NCBI GenBank assembly: GCA_018401465.1
Contig: JAGYKE010000004.1
Location: forward strand, 868,001-932,000
Source: Aestuariivita sp.
GTDB taxonomy: Bacteria > Pseudomonadota > Alphaproteobacteria > Rhodobacterales > Rhodobacteraceae
DNA: 64,000 nt
Direction: 5' to 3'
Of this stretch, positions 37,038-45,698 are shown one piece after another. Both the position numbers and the translations under genes were made by a program. Positions within the stretch are counted from its first letter, which is position 1. Each line of letters starts with the position of its first letter. Below the pieces are notes generated by a model. That model made no database searches. It was not told the DNA's origin and was given only the letters and a program-made list of their open reading frames with translations.

Positions 37038-37667
37038 TCAGGCGGGGCGGTAATTTTCCCCGAACCGCTGCACGATCAGGCGGAACGGCACCAGCGCCAG
37101 CAGCGCAAGCCCCAGTTTCACCCCCCAATCGGCGATGGCCAGCGACACCCAGAGCGGTGCGAGAGGCCCGACGCCAAGGATCGGCAGCACCTCGTTCGCC
37201 CAGGCGACATCGGTGCCGGGATGGATGAACGACACCGCGTCTGAGAACGAGATCGAGAAGAACAGCGCGGTGTCGACCGACGACCCGACCAGCGTCGATG
37301 CCAGCGGGGCGACCCACCACTTGCGGTCGCGCAGCGCCGAGAAGATGCCGACGTCCAGCAGTTGCGCGGTCAGGAACGCAAGGCCCGACCCGACCGCGAT
37401 GCGGACGGTCACGAGCGGGCCGTATTCGCCCATGATCTGCGTGCCGATCAGCGAACAGGCAACGCCGACGAGGAAGCCGGTAAAGACCACCCGGCGCGCA
37501 GCCGTGGCGCCGTAGAGCCGGTTCATCAGGTCGGTGACAAGGAAGGCGAGGGGGTAGGTGAACGCCCCCCAGGTCAGCCAGTTGCCGAAGAGGAACTGGA
37601 CGAGGATGTTGGAGGCCACGACGATGGCGGCCATGGCAAGAATGCCGGGAAGATATGTGCGTGTCAT
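37038..37667 (-). CDS. Queuosine precursor transporter (VUT family, YhhQ type)
   Basis: A 209-residue protein with about six membrane helices. The VUT/DUF165 marks are WGAFTYPLAFLVTDLMNRLYG near residue 30 (FLVTDLxNR), GTQIMGEYG and STLVGSSVDTALFFSISF (SxxVGSSxDT). It is thought to import preQ0/preQ1 or related deazaguanines for queuosine synthesis. ATG 37667 starts MTRTYLPGILAMAA; an ATG 45 nt upstream adds a soluble tail. The small RNA/ORF element lies immediately downstream on the same strand. Confidence 0.88.
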   Translation of the reverse strand: MTRTYLPGILAMAAIVVASNILVQFLFGNWLTWGAFTYPLAFLVTDLMNRLYGATAARRVVFTGFLVGVACSLIGTQIMGEYGPLVTVRIAVGSGLAFLTAQLLDVGIFSALRDRKWWVAPLASTLVGSSVDTALFFSISFSDAVSFIHPGTDVAWANEVLPILGVGPLAPLWVSLAIADWGVKLGLALLALVPFRLIVQRFGENYRPA

Positions 37668-37754
37668 GTCAGCTTCCGTTTTGACAAGGTTGCGGAGACT
37701 TGGCCCGCTCATGCGGGCGCGTGGTCCCTAGCCCCTTGCCGGGGCGCTGGCAAG

Positions 37755-38618
37755 TCAGTTCGCCGCCAGAACGTTCCGGCATTCCTGCGGCAGGTCGGCC
37801 AGCACCAGCTCGCGCCGTTGCCGCGGCGTGGGCGCGTTCGGATCGGGCGGCGGCGGGTTGAGGATGTTGTTCACCCAGTCCTGCGCCTCGTCGCAGCCGT
37901 CGCCGGGGGGCGGGGCGTCCTGATCGACGCAACCGCGCATGCCGCGCGGGCATTCGAGCCGCACGTGGAAGTGATAATGATGCCCCCACCACGGCCGGAC
38001 CTTGCGCAACCAGGCGCGGTTGCCCTTTTCGTCGGCGCACATCTGCACCTTGGCGCCGGGGAAGACGAAAATGCGCGCCACGCGGCGGTCGCTGGCGGCG
38101 GCCCTGATGATTTCGTGGTGCTGGCGTGTCCACGCGTCGTTGACATAGGCGCCTTCCGCCCGGCGCAGCGAGATGGACGAGATGTCCTCGCGCTGCTGGC
38201 GCGACAGGCCGAGGTTGGATGCGGGCAGCATCCAGATGTCGACATCAAGCCCGATCTGGTGGCTGGAATGCCCGGTCAGCATCGGCCCGCCGCGCGGCTG
38301 GCTGATGTCGCCGATGTACAGGCCGCGCCAGCCCGGCTGGGTCGCGGCAAAGCGCGACAGGTCCTCGATGAAGGTGATGACCTCGGGGTGACCCCAGTTG
38401 CGGTTGCGCGACAGCCGCATCGCCTGCCATGTCGGCCCGGTTTCGGGAAGTTCGGCCGCCCCGGCCAGACACCCCTTGGCATAGCTGCCCAGCGGCTCGG
38501 CCGGCTGGGTCGTGGCGGTGCGCTTGGCGCCGAACAGCTGCTTTGCCGCAGGTTCCGCCTGCGCAGGCAGGGCCAGCGACAGGATCAGGGCGGCCGCGGC
38601 GGCAAGGCGGGTCAGCAT
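37755..38618 (-). CDS. mepA: Penicillin-insensitive murein endopeptidase MepA
   Basis: A 287-residue periplasmic LAS-type zinc endopeptidase that cuts D-Ala-mDap cross-links in peptidoglycan. A signal peptide covers residues 1-21 (LILSLALPAQAE). The zinc/catalytic motifs are GHSSHQIGLDVDIW (H120 and D127 likely) and WGHHYHFHVRLECP. Six further Cys near the C-terminus suggest disulfides, as in E. coli MepA. Its ATG overlaps the TGA of the upstream MFS gene at 38618-38620, so the two are coupled. Confidence 0.95.
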   Translation of the reverse strand: MLTRLAAAAALILSLALPAQAEPAAKQLFGAKRTATTQPAEPLGSYAKGCLAGAAELPETGPTWQAMRLSRNRNWGHPEVITFIEDLSRFAATQPGWRGLYIGDISQPRGGPMLTGHSSHQIGLDVDIWMLPASNLGLSRQQREDISSISLRRAEGAYVNDAWTRQHHEIIRAAASDRRVARIFVFPGAKVQMCADEKGNRAWLRKVRPWWGHHYHFHVRLECPRGMRGCVDQDAPPPGDGCDEAQDWVNNILNPPPPDPNAPTPRQRRELVLADLPQECRNVLAAN

Positions 38619-40015
38619 CAGTCGGTCTTCTCTCCGTCCGGTTTGACCCAGATCAGCAGCACAAGCCCGATTGCGAAAAGCGCGACAAGGGGGGTCACCC
38701 CCAGCCGCTGGTCGCCCGTGATGTCCGATGTCACCGCGATCAGTGCAGGGGCAAGAAAGGACGTCGCTTTGCCAGACAGCGCGTACAGGCCAAAGGCCTC
38801 GGTCATCCGTTCGGGGTTGCCCTGCCGGGTCAGCATGTTCCTGCTCGAGCTTTGCAGGACGCCGCCGGCCGCGCCGATCAGAAGACCGGCCAGATAGAAG
38901 AGCTGGTCGGGCAATGCGCTGCCTTCGGGCACGGGCGTGCCGAAAACCGACGTGGGCGTGAGCCCGATGATGAGGATCGCGGTCAGCATCAGGATGAGGC
39001 AGCACAAGGCTATAACCGGTTTCGGGCCGATGGCGCGGTCGACATACCCGCCGATCCAGCAGAAGACCGCGCCGCTGATCGCGGCGGCGATCCCGAAGAT
39101 ACCGATTTCGATGATCGACCAGCCCAGCACGCCCGCGGCGTAGATTCCGCCGAAGGTGAACATCCCGTTCAGCCCGTCGCGATAGAACATCGACGAGCCC
39201 AGATAGGCCAGAAGGCTGGGATTGCGGGGCAGGTTCTTGAGTGTTGCGCCCAGTTCGGAAATGCCCTTGCCGAAGCGGTAGGCGAGCCGCGTCCCGTGCG
39301 GTTCGTCCCGGACCCAGAGGAAGAATGGGATCATGAAGACCGCGAACCAGACCGCGGTCAGCGGCCCGACGATGCGGGTGTCTTCCTTGCTGGCGGGATC
39401 AAGCCCGAAAAGCGGTGTCAGGCCCACCATCGTCTTGCCGTTGGCACCTGCCTGAAACAGCGCCAGCATGATCGCGAGGGCGACGACCCCTCCGACATAG
39501 CCGAAGGCCCAGCCCGAACCCGAAATGCGGCCCAGTTCCTTCTTCGACCCCATCGAAGGCATGTAGGAATTGGTGAATATCGTTGCGAACTCCATCCCGA
39601 TAAGGCCGATCCCGAAGAAGACAAGCGTCAGCACGGGCGAGAACGCCTCGGGCGCGGACCACCAGGTGCCCATCGCGCCTACGAAATACATGACCGAAAA
39701 CAGCCAGATCCATGGCATGCGCCTGCCGGTGCCATCGGCGACCGACCCGAGCACAGGCGCCAGAACCGCAATCAGGATGCCCGTCAGCGTCAGGCCATAG
39801 CCCCACCAGGCCTGGGCCTGGGCGGCCGCTGCAGGTTGGGACATACCGCCCGCCATGAGATGCCCCGCGGCCACCTGCGCGAAATAGGGACCGAAGATGA
39901 AGGTCAGCATCAGCGTGTTGTAGGGCTGGCTGGCCCAGTCGAAGAAATACCAGCCCCAGATGCGCCGCTTGACTGAAATGCCGCCGAACCCGGCGGGATG
40001 CGCCACGTCTGTCAT
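38618..40015 (-). CDS. MFS transporter, UMF1/Atg22 type
   Basis: A 465-residue twelve-helix carrier with the Atg22/UMF1 opening RRIWGWYFFDWASQPYNTLM and FIFGPYFAQVAAGHLMAGG, followed by GYGLTLTGILIAVLAPVLGS. Bacterial members are thought to move amino acids or sugars out of or into the cytoplasm; the substrate is unknown. ATG 40015 follows GAGGGGGTCTTC; an upstream in-frame ATG at 40066 would add a soluble tail. It is upstream of mepA in the same operon, so a peptidoglycan-fragment role is possible but unproven. Confidence 0.88.
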   Translation of the reverse strand: MTDVAHPAGFGGISVKRRIWGWYFFDWASQPYNTLMLTFIFGPYFAQVAAGHLMAGGMSQPAAAAQAQAWWGYGLTLTGILIAVLAPVLGSVADGTGRRMPWIWLFSVMYFVGAMGTWWSAPEAFSPVLTLVFFGIGLIGMEFATIFTNSYMPSMGSKKELGRISGSGWAFGYVGGVVALAIMLALFQAGANGKTMVGLTPLFGLDPASKEDTRIVGPLTAVWFAVFMIPFFLWVRDEPHGTRLAYRFGKGISELGATLKNLPRNPSLLAYLGSSMFYRDGLNGMFTFGGIYAAGVLGWSIIEIGIFGIAAAISGAVFCWIGGYVDRAIGPKPVIALCCLILMLTAILIIGLTPTSVFGTPVPEGSALPDQLFYLAGLLIGAAGGVLQSSSRNMLTRQGNPERMTEAFGLYALSGKATSFLAPALIAVTSDITGDQRLGVTPLVALFAIGLVLLIWVKPDGEKTD

Positions 40016-40139
40016 GAAGACCCCCTGTTTTGACGGGATGAGACACGGGAAATGTGACATGGGCAAGTCTTTCTGCCTGCTTGCCCTTTGCCCGGGGGCG
40101 GCTTACCTCTGTCGCACCGCGACGGGAAAGGACGCCACC

Positions 40140-40427
40140 ATGCTTGCCATCTATGGACCGCTGCAACTGATCCTTGGCGTCGTCTATTTCGTGATGATCG
40201 CGCACATCATCATGTCGTGGCTGATCAACTTCAACGTCCTGAACGCCCGCCAGCCGCTTGTCGATCAGATCTGGAGCGGGTTGAACCGGTTGCTCGAACC
40301 GATCTATCAGCCGATCCGGAGGGTGCTGCCGGACACGCGGCCGCTTGACCTTGCGCCGCTGGTGGCGCTGATCATCGTGATTTCGCTGCGTGCCTATATC
40401 CTGCCGGTGATCTTCGGATTTGCCTGA
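40140..40427 (+). CDS. YggT family membrane protein
   Basis: A 95-residue protein with two membrane helices and the YggT signature ARQPLVDQIWSGLNRLLEPI followed by RRVLPDTRPLDLAPLVAL. YggT proteins are linked to cell division/osmotic tolerance and membrane protein assembly, without a settled function. ATG 40140 follows AAAGGACGCCACC. It is transcribed alone, divergent from the UMF1-type gene. Confidence 0.93.
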   Translation: MLAIYGPLQLILGVVYFVMIAHIIMSWLINFNVLNARQPLVDQIWSGLNRLLEPIYQPIRRVLPDTRPLDLAPLVALIIVISLRAYILPVIFGFA

Positions 40428-40463
40428 CGGGCCTTGTTCACCGAATCTTAGTATGGGACAGTC

Positions 40464-40495
40464 CCTGTAAGAGCAGACAATAAACGCCTTACAGG
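40464..40495. promoter_or_regulatory. 8-bp inverted repeat upstream of recQ
   Basis: CCTGTAAG and CTTACAGG are perfect inverted arms 16 nt apart, ending 13 nt before the recQ ATG. GGGACAGTCCC, a second small palindrome, lies at 40455-40465. Together they could form a regulator site or a 5' leader hairpin that occludes the ribosome site. Confidence 0.4.
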
Positions 40496-40508
40496 TCCAA
40501 TCCCCCCC

Positions 40509-42551
40509 ATGCAGGCTGCCGCCACGCTTTTGCGCGATGTCTTCGGCTTCGACGCCTTCCGCCCGGGTCAGGAAGAGATCGTCACGGCGGTGACAGCGGG
40601 CGAACCCGTGCTGGCGATCATGCCGACGGGCGGGGGCAAGTCGCTCTGTTTCCAGCTGCCCGCGCTGATGCGCGACGGGGTGACTGTGGTGATATCGCCC
40701 CTGATCGCGCTGATGCGCGACCAGGTCCGTGCGCTGCAGGAGGCGGGTGTGAACGCGGGCGCGCTGACATCGGGCAACACGGCGGAAGAGACGGATGCGG
40801 TCTGGGCCGCGCTCGAGGCGGGGGAGCTGAAGCTGCTCTACATCGCGCCGGAACGGCTGGCGTCATCGGGGGCGGTGGCGATGCTGCGCCGGATCGGCAC
40901 CAGCCTGATCGCGGTGGACGAGGCGCATTGCGTCAGCCAGTGGGGCCATGACTTCCGCCCCGATTACTTGCGCATCGGGGCGGTGCGGCGGGCGCTGGGC
41001 GTGCCGTTGGCCGCCTTCACCGCCACGGCGGATGCCGAAACCCAGGCCGAGATCGTGCAGAAACTGTTCGACGGGACCCCGCCGCGCAGTTTCCTGCGCG
41101 GGTTCGACCGGCCGAATATCCACCTGGCCTTTGCCACCAAGGACAATCCCCGCCGCCAGATCCTTGGTTTCGCTGCTGCGCGGCGGGGGCAGTCGGGGAT
41201 CGTCTATTGCGGCACCCGCGCCAAGACCGAAACGCTGGCGCAGGCGCTGCGCGAGGACGGGCACAACGCCTGTCACTATCACGGCGGGATGGAGGCCGAA
41301 GACCGCCGCATCGTCGAGACGCGCTTTTCCCGCGAGGACGGGCTGATCGTGGTGGCGACCATCGCCTTCGGCATGGGGGTGGACAAACCCGATATCCGCT
41401 GGGTCGCGCATGCCGATCTGCCCAAGTCGATCGAAGCCTATTACCAGGAAATCGGCCGCGCGGGACGCGACGGGGCGCCTGCCGAAACGCTGACGCTGTA
41501 TGGGCCCGACGACATCCGCCTGCGCCGGTCGCAGATCGACGAAGGCCTTGCGCCGCCCGAACGGCGCGCGGCGGATCACGCGCGGCTCAACGCGCTTCTG
41601 GGTCTGGCCGAGGCGCTGGAGTGTCGCCGCAGGACGCTTCTGGGATACTTCGGGGAAACCGAGGTCACCTGCGGCCTGTGCGATCTTTGCGATGCGCCCG
41701 CCGATACCTTCGACGGCACGACGGCGGTGCGGATGGCGCTGTCGGCGGCGTTGCGCACCGACGAATCCTTCGGCGCGGGTCACCTGATCGACATCCTGAC
41801 CGGAACGGTGACGGACAAGGTGCGGGCGCGCGGCCATGACGGGTTGCCCACTTTCGGGGTCGGCCGCGACTGGGACCGCCGCCAGTGGCAGGCGATCTTC
41901 CGGCAGATGATGGGGCGCGATCTGGTGCGCCCCGATCCCGAGCGCCACGGCGCGCTGCGCATGACCGACGCAGCACTTCCCGTCCTGCGGGGCGAAGCGC
42001 CGGTCACGCTGCGCCGCGACAGCATCGCCGCCGCTGCGCGGCGGCCCGTGGTGCGCGCCATGGTCTCGGACGAGGATGCGCCGCTTCTGTCTGCGCTGAA
42101 GGCCAAGCGGCGCGCGCTGGCCGAAGCGGCGCGCGTGCCTGCCTATGTCATCTTTCCAGACCGCACACTGGTCGAGATGGCCGAGAAACGTCCCCAAAGT
42201 CTCGACGAGATGGCGCGCATCGGCGGTGTGGGCGCCAAGAAGCTGGAAAGCTATGGCACGACCTTTCTGGCGGTCATCACCGGAGAGGCGGCGGTGCCCA
42301 CCCATCCTGCGCGCCGCAAACTGGCCGGGCGTGATGCGGGCAATCTTTACGACCGACTGCTGGCCGTGCAGGCCGATCTGACGCGCGGGGAAAGCGGTTC
42401 GGACAAGCCGCTGAGCTGTTCCGCATCGCTTCTGGCGAAGGTGGCCGAATTGCGCCCGGTGGACGAAGACGCTCTCGAACGGCTGCTGGGTGACCGGCGG
42501 GCGGAACGCTTCGGGGCGGCGTTTCTGGACGTGCTGCGCGCAGCGGGCTAA
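40509..42551 (+). CDS. recQ: ATP-dependent DNA helicase RecQ
   Basis: A 680-residue superfamily 2 helicase. Walker A is IMPTGGGKSLCFQLPAL near residue 38, the DExH box and aromatic loop are VDEAHCVSQWGHDFRPDYL, motif VI is YYQEIGRAGRDGAP. The RQC zinc finger has LECRRRTLLGYFGE and CGLCDLCDAP; an HRDC domain covers the C-terminal third (PAYVIFPDRTLVEMAEKRPQ). RecQ unwinds recombination and stalled-fork intermediates. The short 5' region carries inverted repeats. Confidence 0.97.
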   Translation: MQAAATLLRDVFGFDAFRPGQEEIVTAVTAGEPVLAIMPTGGGKSLCFQLPALMRDGVTVVISPLIALMRDQVRALQEAGVNAGALTSGNTAEETDAVWAALEAGELKLLYIAPERLASSGAVAMLRRIGTSLIAVDEAHCVSQWGHDFRPDYLRIGAVRRALGVPLAAFTATADAETQAEIVQKLFDGTPPRSFLRGFDRPNIHLAFATKDNPRRQILGFAAARRGQSGIVYCGTRAKTETLAQALREDGHNACHYHGGMEAEDRRIVETRFSREDGLIVVATIAFGMGVDKPDIRWVAHADLPKSIEAYYQEIGRAGRDGAPAETLTLYGPDDIRLRRSQIDEGLAPPERRAADHARLNALLGLAEALECRRRTLLGYFGETEVTCGLCDLCDAPADTFDGTTAVRMALSAALRTDESFGAGHLIDILTGTVTDKVRARGHDGLPTFGVGRDWDRRQWQAIFRQMMGRDLVRPDPERHGALRMTDAALPVLRGEAPVTLRRDSIAAAARRPVVRAMVSDEDAPLLSALKAKRRALAEAARVPAYVIFPDRTLVEMAEKRPQSLDEMARIGGVGAKKLESYGTTFLAVITGEAAVPTHPARRKLAGRDAGNLYDRLLAVQADLTRGESGSDKPLSCSASLLAKVAELRPVDEDALERLLGDRRAERFGAAFLDVLRAAG

Positions 42552-42586
42552 GTCCCGCAAGGACGATGCACGAGAGGGGATAGACG

Positions 42587-43372
42587 ATGCTGGTTGTGAT
42601 CTCGCCCGCGAAGCGGCTGGACTGGGATGCCCGCGACGTGGACATGACCGCGCCGGATTTCGCGGAAGACGCGATGCGGCTGGCGAAGACGGCGCGCAAT
42701 CTGACGCTGGACGACCTGCAGAACCTGATGGACATCAGCCCCGATCTGGCCCTGCTGAACCGTGACCGGTTCCGGGACTTTTCCGATACGCCCGAAGCAG
42801 GGGCGCTGCGGCCTGCCGCCTTCGCCTTTGCGGGCGACACCTATCAGGGGCTCGAGGCGGGCAGCCTCGATCCCGACGAACTGGCCTTCGCGCAGGACCA
42901 TCTGCGCATCCTGTCGGGGCTTTACGGGATGCTGCGCCCGCTGGACGGCATCCTGCCCTACCGGCTCGAGATGGGCAGCCGCCTGAAAACGCGGCGCGGC
43001 GCGAACCTGTACGATTACTGGGGCGACCGGATCGCGCAGGCGCTGAACGCGCAGGGCGCGGCGCTGGGCACCGACGTGCTGGTGAACTGCGCAAGCCAGG
43101 AATATTTCGGAGCCGTCGATCCCAAGGCGCTGAAGCTGCGCGTGATCACCCCAGTCTTCATGGAGGACAAGCCGAAAGGCCCCAAGATCGTGTCCTTCTT
43201 TGCCAAGCGGGCGCGCGGCGCGATGGCGCGGTTCATCGTGACGCGCCGCATCACCGACCCCGCGGCGCTGGCCGATTTCGATCTGGGCGGATATGTCTAC
43301 CGGCCCGACCTGTCGGCGGCGGACAAGCCCGTCTTCATCCGCCCGGCCGAGGCCGCGGGCGCCGCGGCCTGA
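42587..43372 (+). CDS. yaaA: Peroxide stress protein YaaA (DUF328)
   Basis: A 261-residue cytosolic protein with the YaaA opening LVVISPAKRLDWDARD, LMDISPDLALLNRDRF, FAGDTYQGLEAGSL, LSGLYGMLRPLDGILPYRLE and NCASQEYFGAVDP. YaaA binds DNA-like structures and lowers free intracellular iron damage during peroxide stress. It lies 35 nt after recQ and could be co-transcribed. The gene ends 7 nt from the convergent histidine kinase gene. Confidence 0.95.
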   Translation: MLVVISPAKRLDWDARDVDMTAPDFAEDAMRLAKTARNLTLDDLQNLMDISPDLALLNRDRFRDFSDTPEAGALRPAAFAFAGDTYQGLEAGSLDPDELAFAQDHLRILSGLYGMLRPLDGILPYRLEMGSRLKTRRGANLYDYWGDRIAQALNAQGAALGTDVLVNCASQEYFGAVDPKALKLRVITPVFMEDKPKGPKIVSFFAKRARGAMARFIVTRRITDPAALADFDLGGYVYRPDLSAADKPVFIRPAEAAGAAA

Positions 43373-43379
43373 GCGGGGG

Positions 43380-45539
43380 TCAGGCCGACGCTTCGTCATC
43401 CGCCTGCGGCGGGCGGCAGTCTGCAGGGCAGGCGGCCAAAATGCGCGCGCGGATCGCCTGCTTCTGCAGCGGCTTGGTGAGGTAGAAGTCGAGCCCCGCC
43501 TTCAGGATCGCATCACCATCCCCGGTCAGGGCATGGGCGGTCAGCGCCACGATGGGCGTGCGCCGCCCGGTGCCCTGTTCGGCGGCGCGGATGTGGCGCG
43601 TCGCCTCGCGCCCGTCCATCGCGGGCATCGAGATGTCCATGAAGATCAGATCGGGCGCGAAGTCCGCATGGGCCGCCACGGCTTCGGCCCCGTCATTGGC
43701 GAAGCGCAGGTCGATGTCGAGATCCCGCACCATGCCCGAAAAGACCAGCCGGTTGGTGCGGTTGTCTTCGGCGGCAAGGACGCGCATGGCGCGGCGGGCG
43801 GGTTCCCCGCTGGCGGGTGGCTCGGGCACGGCAGGCCCGGGCGCGACTTCGGGCGGCGCGATCTCGAGAAGCGCGCGCAGCGCCTGCCGCCTTGCGGGCA
43901 GTGTCAGCACGCGCACGCGCCCCGGATCGGCAAAGCCCGACAGGTCGGGCGCGCGTTGATCCGTCGCCAGCACCACCTGACAGCCATGGTCGAACGGGGC
44001 GGCCTCCATGTCGGGCGGTGCCTCGCCCAGGATGACGAGCGCCGGGGCCTGGGGCAGGGCCGCGCGCACCTCGTCCGCCGTTGCGGCGGTGAGAACATCG
44101 GCGCCCATCCGCGCCAGTTGCCGGGCAAGGACCGCGCGGTGTACCGCGCGCGTCTCGACGATCAAGACCGGCCCGGCGATGGGTGCATCGGCGGGCGCGG
44201 GCCAGTCCCCGCCCAGCGGCAAGGTCAGGTCGAAGCCGAAGCACGACCCCTGCCCGGGATCGGAATGCAGCCAGATGTCGCCCCCCATCAGCCGGATCAG
44301 CCGCTGCGAGATGGCAAGGCCCAGCCCCGTGCCTTCGTAGCGGCGGTTGCGGTCGTCATCGACCTGGTTGAATTCGCCGAAGATATGGGCGGTCTTGTCC
44401 GGCGGCACGCCGATCCCCGTATCCTCGATCGTGATGCGCAGGTCGGCGGTGCCGACCCGTTCGCCGGGGCGGCCCGTGGCGCTGACCAGCACATGGCCCG
44501 CATGGGTGAACTTGACCGCGTTGCCCACAAGGTTGGTGAGCACCTGCCGCAGGCGACCCGGATCGCCGGTGAAGTCGGCGGGCAGACCCGGGTCGTAATC
44601 GACCGCCATGGTCAGCCCCTTGTCGCGCGCGGCGGGCAGCAGCAGCGTGGCGACGTCGTGGATGCAGCGTTCGAGATCGAAGGGTTCGGGGTGCAGGACC
44701 AGACGCTCGGCCTCGATCTTGGAGTAGTCGAGCACGTCGTTGATGATGACCAGAAGCGCCTCGGCCGAGGTCTTGATCGTGTCGACGTAAAGCCGCTGTT
44801 CGTCGCCAAGGGCGGTTTCTGCCAGCAGGTCGGCCATGCCGACCACGCCGTTCATGGGCGTCCTGATCTCGTGGCTCATGTTGGCAAGGAAGGCCGACTT
44901 GGCGCGGTTCGCGGCCTCGGCCCGGGTGCGGGCGGCCTTCAGGTCGGCCTCGGCCCGGACGCTGTCGGTGATGTTGAGCGCGAGGCTCACCACGTCGCCG
45001 CCATGGCCGCGCTGGTCAAGAAGGCGGATATACTGGTTGTTCCAGAGCCGGATCACGACAGGTTCCGGCACGGGCGACACCCAGCGGTCGGTCATCCGGG
45101 CGCGCCAGTCCGCCGGGCTGAGGTCTTCGGTGTTCACGATCCCTTCGTCTGTCAGAAGCTGCAGGATGCGGATGTAACTTATGCCGGGTCCCACCTCCTC
45201 CAGATCCTCGAAGACCGAGAGATAAGCGGTGTTGGCCCCGATCATGCAGCCATCGCGGTCGAAGAAGGCGAACCCGTCTTGGATCGACTGGATCGACAGC
45301 CACAGACGACGCTCTGCGATTTCGATCTTCTCATTCGCGACGGTGAGGTCGGATTTCACGCGGGCGTTTTCGTCACGGACGGTCGCAACCTCGGCCTGGG
45401 TGACGCCGATCTGCCGGGTCAGCGCCAGCGCGTGTTGGCCCAGCTTGCGATTCGCGGCGTGAAGTTCCGCCTGCTTGAGTTCCAGCAGGCGTTCGGCCGC
45501 CAGACGGGCGCGGCGTTCTTCGGCAAGTTTGTTGGCCAT
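43380..45539 (-). CDS. Hybrid sensor histidine kinase with PAS, degenerate and intact receiver domains
   Basis: A 719-residue, apparently soluble kinase. A coiled-coil N-terminus (residues 1-75; AERLLELKQAELHAANRKL) leads to a PAS domain (SIQDGFAFFDRDGCMIGANT), a HisKA box with the phosphorylated His in FLANMSHEIRTPMNGVVG and a complete ATPase site (NLVGNAVKFTHAG, EDTGIGVPPDK, YEGTGLGLAIS). After it comes a receiver-like domain lacking the acceptor Asp (VILGEAPPD) and then a full receiver (LAAEDNRTNR, LIFMDISMPAMDG, FYLTKPL). No HPt domain. The signal and partner are unknown. ATG 45539 is one of three close start choices. Confidence 0.92.
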   Translation of the reverse strand: MANKLAEERRARLAAERLLELKQAELHAANRKLGQHALALTRQIGVTQAEVATVRDENARVKSDLTVANEKIEIAERRLWLSIQSIQDGFAFFDRDGCMIGANTAYLSVFEDLEEVGPGISYIRILQLLTDEGIVNTEDLSPADWRARMTDRWVSPVPEPVVIRLWNNQYIRLLDQRGHGGDVVSLALNITDSVRAEADLKAARTRAEAANRAKSAFLANMSHEIRTPMNGVVGMADLLAETALGDEQRLYVDTIKTSAEALLVIINDVLDYSKIEAERLVLHPEPFDLERCIHDVATLLLPAARDKGLTMAVDYDPGLPADFTGDPGRLRQVLTNLVGNAVKFTHAGHVLVSATGRPGERVGTADLRITIEDTGIGVPPDKTAHIFGEFNQVDDDRNRRYEGTGLGLAISQRLIRLMGGDIWLHSDPGQGSCFGFDLTLPLGGDWPAPADAPIAGPVLIVETRAVHRAVLARQLARMGADVLTAATADEVRAALPQAPALVILGEAPPDMEAAPFDHGCQVVLATDQRAPDLSGFADPGRVRVLTLPARRQALRALLEIAPPEVAPGPAVPEPPASGEPARRAMRVLAAEDNRTNRLVFSGMVRDLDIDLRFANDGAEAVAAHADFAPDLIFMDISMPAMDGREATRHIRAAEQGTGRRTPIVALTAHALTGDGDAILKAGLDFYLTKPLQKQAIRARILAACPADCRPPQADDEASA

Positions 45540-45698
45540 GGTCATTTCAGATGATTCCGGTCGGGACACCGGGGCGGACCTTGCCGGGGTGTGGTTGATT
45601 TTGGCTTAAAAACGGCCCGCGCATCACCCGTGTTGCCAGACCGCCTTTGCCCGTGTCACCCTTGGAGCGTATAGATTTCAGACCGAAGGATTGACCCG

